From assembly GCF_009789535.1 (NCBI RefSeq), contig NZ_WSUT01000005.1, positions 1,921,501-1,985,500 on the forward strand: a stretch of DNA of 64,000 nucleotides, read 5' to 3'. Origin of the DNA: Sphingomonas carotinifaciens (GTDB lineage Bacteria; Pseudomonadota; Alphaproteobacteria; Sphingomonadales; Sphingomonadaceae). Below, one piece after another: positions 62,623 to 64,000 of the stretch (position 1 is the stretch's first letter; each line of letters begins with the position of its first letter). The position numbers and the translations under genes were made by a program. The notes under the pieces are model-generated. The model was not told the DNA's origin. It worked only from the letters and a program-made list of their open reading frames with translations, and did not search any database.

Positions 62623-62648
62623 TAATCGTCGGCCAATTTCTTTGTTCC
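62623..62648 (-). promoter_or_regulatory. Possible EcfG (general stress) type promoter
   Basis: On the lipoprotein strand, GGAAC is followed after 15 bases by CGATTA. The alphaproteobacterial stress-sigma pattern is GGAAC, 16-17 bases, CGTT, so spacing and the second box are slightly off. It lies about 50-75 bp before the lipoprotein start. Weak evidence. Confidence 0.3.
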
Positions 62649-62706
62649 CGAACAGGCACGATCTCGCCCTACAGGGGGCATTACCGATGCAACATGGGGA
62701 GCGACG

Positions 62707-63051
62707 ATGACGCGGCTGTACGGGATCAAGGCCTGTGACACGATGAAGAAGGCGCGGGCCTGGCTGGAGGAGGCAGGGGTCGCCTACGACTTTCACGACT
62801 ACAAGGCGGCCGGGATCGACGCGGCGCTGCTGCGGGAGTGGGTCGAGCGGCTGGGATGGGACAAGGTGCTGAACCGCGCGGGTACGACGTTCCGCAAGCT
62901 GCCCGAGGAAGCGCGGCAGGATCTGGATGCGGACAAGACGGTGGCGCTGATGGTGGCGCAGCCATCGATGATCAAGCGGCCGATGCTGGTACATGGCGAG
63001 GTGCTGGAGGCCGGGTTCAAGCCGGAGCGTTACGCGGCGATCTTCGGCTGA
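62707..63051 (+). CDS. ArsC/Spx-family protein, YffB-like
   Basis: A 114-residue thioredoxin-fold protein. The N-terminus LYGIKACDTMKKARAWLEE has the single Cys10 and the CDTMKK motif of the YffB/Spx branch rather than classical arsenate reductase. The LNRAGTTFRKL and MIKRPMLVHG segments complete the family pattern. Proteins of this branch may be glutathione-dependent thiol reductases; true arsenate reduction is not expected to be the main role. Divergent from the lipoprotein gene. panB starts 40 bp downstream. Confidence 0.85.
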   Translation: MTRLYGIKACDTMKKARAWLEEAGVAYDFHDYKAAGIDAALLREWVERLGWDKVLNRAGTTFRKLPEEARQDLDADKTVALMVAQPSMIKRPMLVHGEVLEAGFKPERYAAIFG

Positions 63052-63091
63052 CCGGGTGGAGGTCGCGGACGCGGCGCGCTAAGCGGTGGCC

Positions 63092-63952
63092 ATGTCCACG
63101 ACCTATACCCTCGACACCGCGACGAGTCGCGCCACCCCGACGCCCGTGCCGATGAAGCGGATGACGGTGCCCGCGATCGTGCGGCGCAAGGGGGGCGAGC
63201 CGCTGGTGATGCTGACCGCCTATACCGCGCGCACCGCACAGTTGCTGGACCCGCACTGCGACATGCTGCTGGTCGGCGACAGCCTGGCGCAGGTGATCTA
63301 CGGCCTGCCGTCGACGGTGCCGGTCACGCTGGAGATGATGGCGGCGCACGGGGCCGCGGTGGTGCGCGGCAGCTATCACGCGCTGGTCGTCATCGACATG
63401 CCGTTCGGCAGTTATGAGGCGAGCCCGGAACAGGCCTTTGCCAGTGCAGCGCGGCTGTTGAAGGAAACCGGCGCGGCGGCGGTGAAGCTGGAAGGGGGCG
63501 AGGCGATGGCGCCGACCGTCCGCTTCCTCGTCGAGCGCGGGATCCCGGTGATGGGGCATGTCGGCCTGACGCCGCAGGCGGTGAACGTACTGGGGGGATA
63601 TGGCGCACGCGGGCGGACGCCGGAGGAAGCCGCCAAGATCGTCGCGGATGCGCGGGCGGTGGCGGAGGCCGGTGCCTTTGCGATCGTGATCGAGGGCGTG
63701 GTGGAGCCGATCGCGGTGACGATCACGCAAGCGGTGGCGTGCCCGACGATCGGCATCGGTGCGTCGGCGCAGTGCGACGGGCAGGTGCTGGTGGTGGACG
63801 ACATGCTGGGCATGTTCGAGCGCACCGCGCGCTTCGTGAAGCGTTACGACGATCTGGGCGGGCGCATCGCGGCGGCGGCAGAGGCCTATGCCGGCGAGGT
63901 GAAGGCGCGGGCCTTTCCCGGTTCGGAACAGCTCTATCCCGCCAGGGACTGA
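63092..63952 (+). CDS. panB: 3-methyl-2-oxobutanoate hydroxymethyltransferase
   Basis: First enzyme of pantothenate synthesis: it adds a hydroxymethyl group from methylene-tetrahydrofolate to ketoisovalerate. The protein has 286 residues, slightly above the common 260-280 because of a longer N-terminus. Motifs are [38 protein letters not shown] (metal-binding Asp), [36 protein letters not shown] and [23 protein letters not shown] place the start at the ATG 63092; a GTG at 63086 is also possible. The last 48 bases of the window after it contain nothing I can support. Confidence 0.95.
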   Translation: MSTTYTLDTATSRATPTPVPMKRMTVPAIVRRKGGEPLVMLTAYTARTAQLLDPHCDMLLVGDSLAQVIYGLPSTVPVTLEMMAAHGAAVVRGSYHALVVIDMPFGSYEASPEQAFASAARLLKETGAAAVKLEGGEAMAPTVRFLVERGIPVMGHVGLTPQAVNVLGGYGARGRTPEEAAKIVADARAVAEAGAFAIVIEGVVEPIAVTITQAVACPTIGIGASAQCDGQVLVVDDMLGMFERTARFVKRYDDLGGRIAAAAEAYAGEVKARAFPGSEQLYPARD

Positions 63953-64000
63953 ACGCGGCACCACCGCGCATAACGCCCGGAAGATCGACGCGCTTCCGTT

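Overview
The window looks like a chromosomal segment of a sphingomonad (order Sphingomonadales, probably Sphingomonas). The DNA is GC-rich, with strong third-position G/C. The gene order yqeY-dnaG, the large TonB-dependent receptors, the SDESFPASDPPAY-type C-terminus, the ManD-type mannonate dehydratase and the short palindromic intergenic repeats all fit that group. I see no rRNA, tRNA, CRISPR array, transposase or prophage gene. The assignment is by inspection, not by database search.

Left part (1-9.6 kb) is housekeeping: the start of dnaG (cut by the window edge), yqeY, carA, carB, greA, a rhomboid protease, a DUF4170 protein, an exported SleB-type cell-wall hydrolase and an Old Yellow Enzyme family reductase.

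The 9.6-40.2 kb part is largely a xylan/glucuronoxylan utilisation region interrupted by unrelated genes. One arm is a leftward operon GH43-xylB-xylA, divergent from a LacI-type regulator that is followed by a GH97 enzyme; next to them is a convergent SGNH/polysaccharide-deacetylase fusion. The second arm has a GH67 alpha-glucuronidase divergent from a GH3 beta-xylosidase that leads a rightward operon with manD, an MFS uptake carrier, a fructuronate reductase and a GH35-like enzyme, then a 1009-residue TonB receptor ending at a strong terminator. Near-identical LacI-type palindromes sit in the three key promoter regions (13.6, 28.6 and 37.0 kb), so one regulon is likely. Together these would take acetylated glucuronoxylan fragments through the outer membrane, trim them, and send xylose to xylulose-5-P and glucuronate towards KDG. 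Between the two arms are a Na+/H+ antiporter, a PepSY protein with a small membrane protein and a siderophore-type receptor, and an FAD oxidoreductase followed by a duplicated giant-hairpin repeat.

The 40.2-46.0 kb part holds miscellaneous genes: YnfA, a small membrane protein, a DUF3298 protein, a CocE/NonD hydrolase, a small alpha/beta hydrolase and an exported trypsin-like protease.

The most interesting region is 46.0-52.2 kb. A LuxR-type regulator precedes an exported protein made of about 25 Asp/Asn/Ser-rich repeats. It is followed by a small secreted protein sharing its C-terminal motif, a C39 cysteine peptidase with a lipobox, another small secreted protein and an outer-membrane barrel with an N-terminal coiled coil. 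This layout resembles the Fap functional-amyloid export system of Pseudomonas and may be a sphingomonad relative or analogue.

The right end (52.3-64 kb) has two proteins of unknown function, a GntR regulator with an amino-acid permease, an inositol module (inositol-3-phosphate synthase, nucleotidyltransferase, CDP-alcohol phosphotransferase), nadE, a small lipoprotein, a YffB/Spx-like protein and panB.
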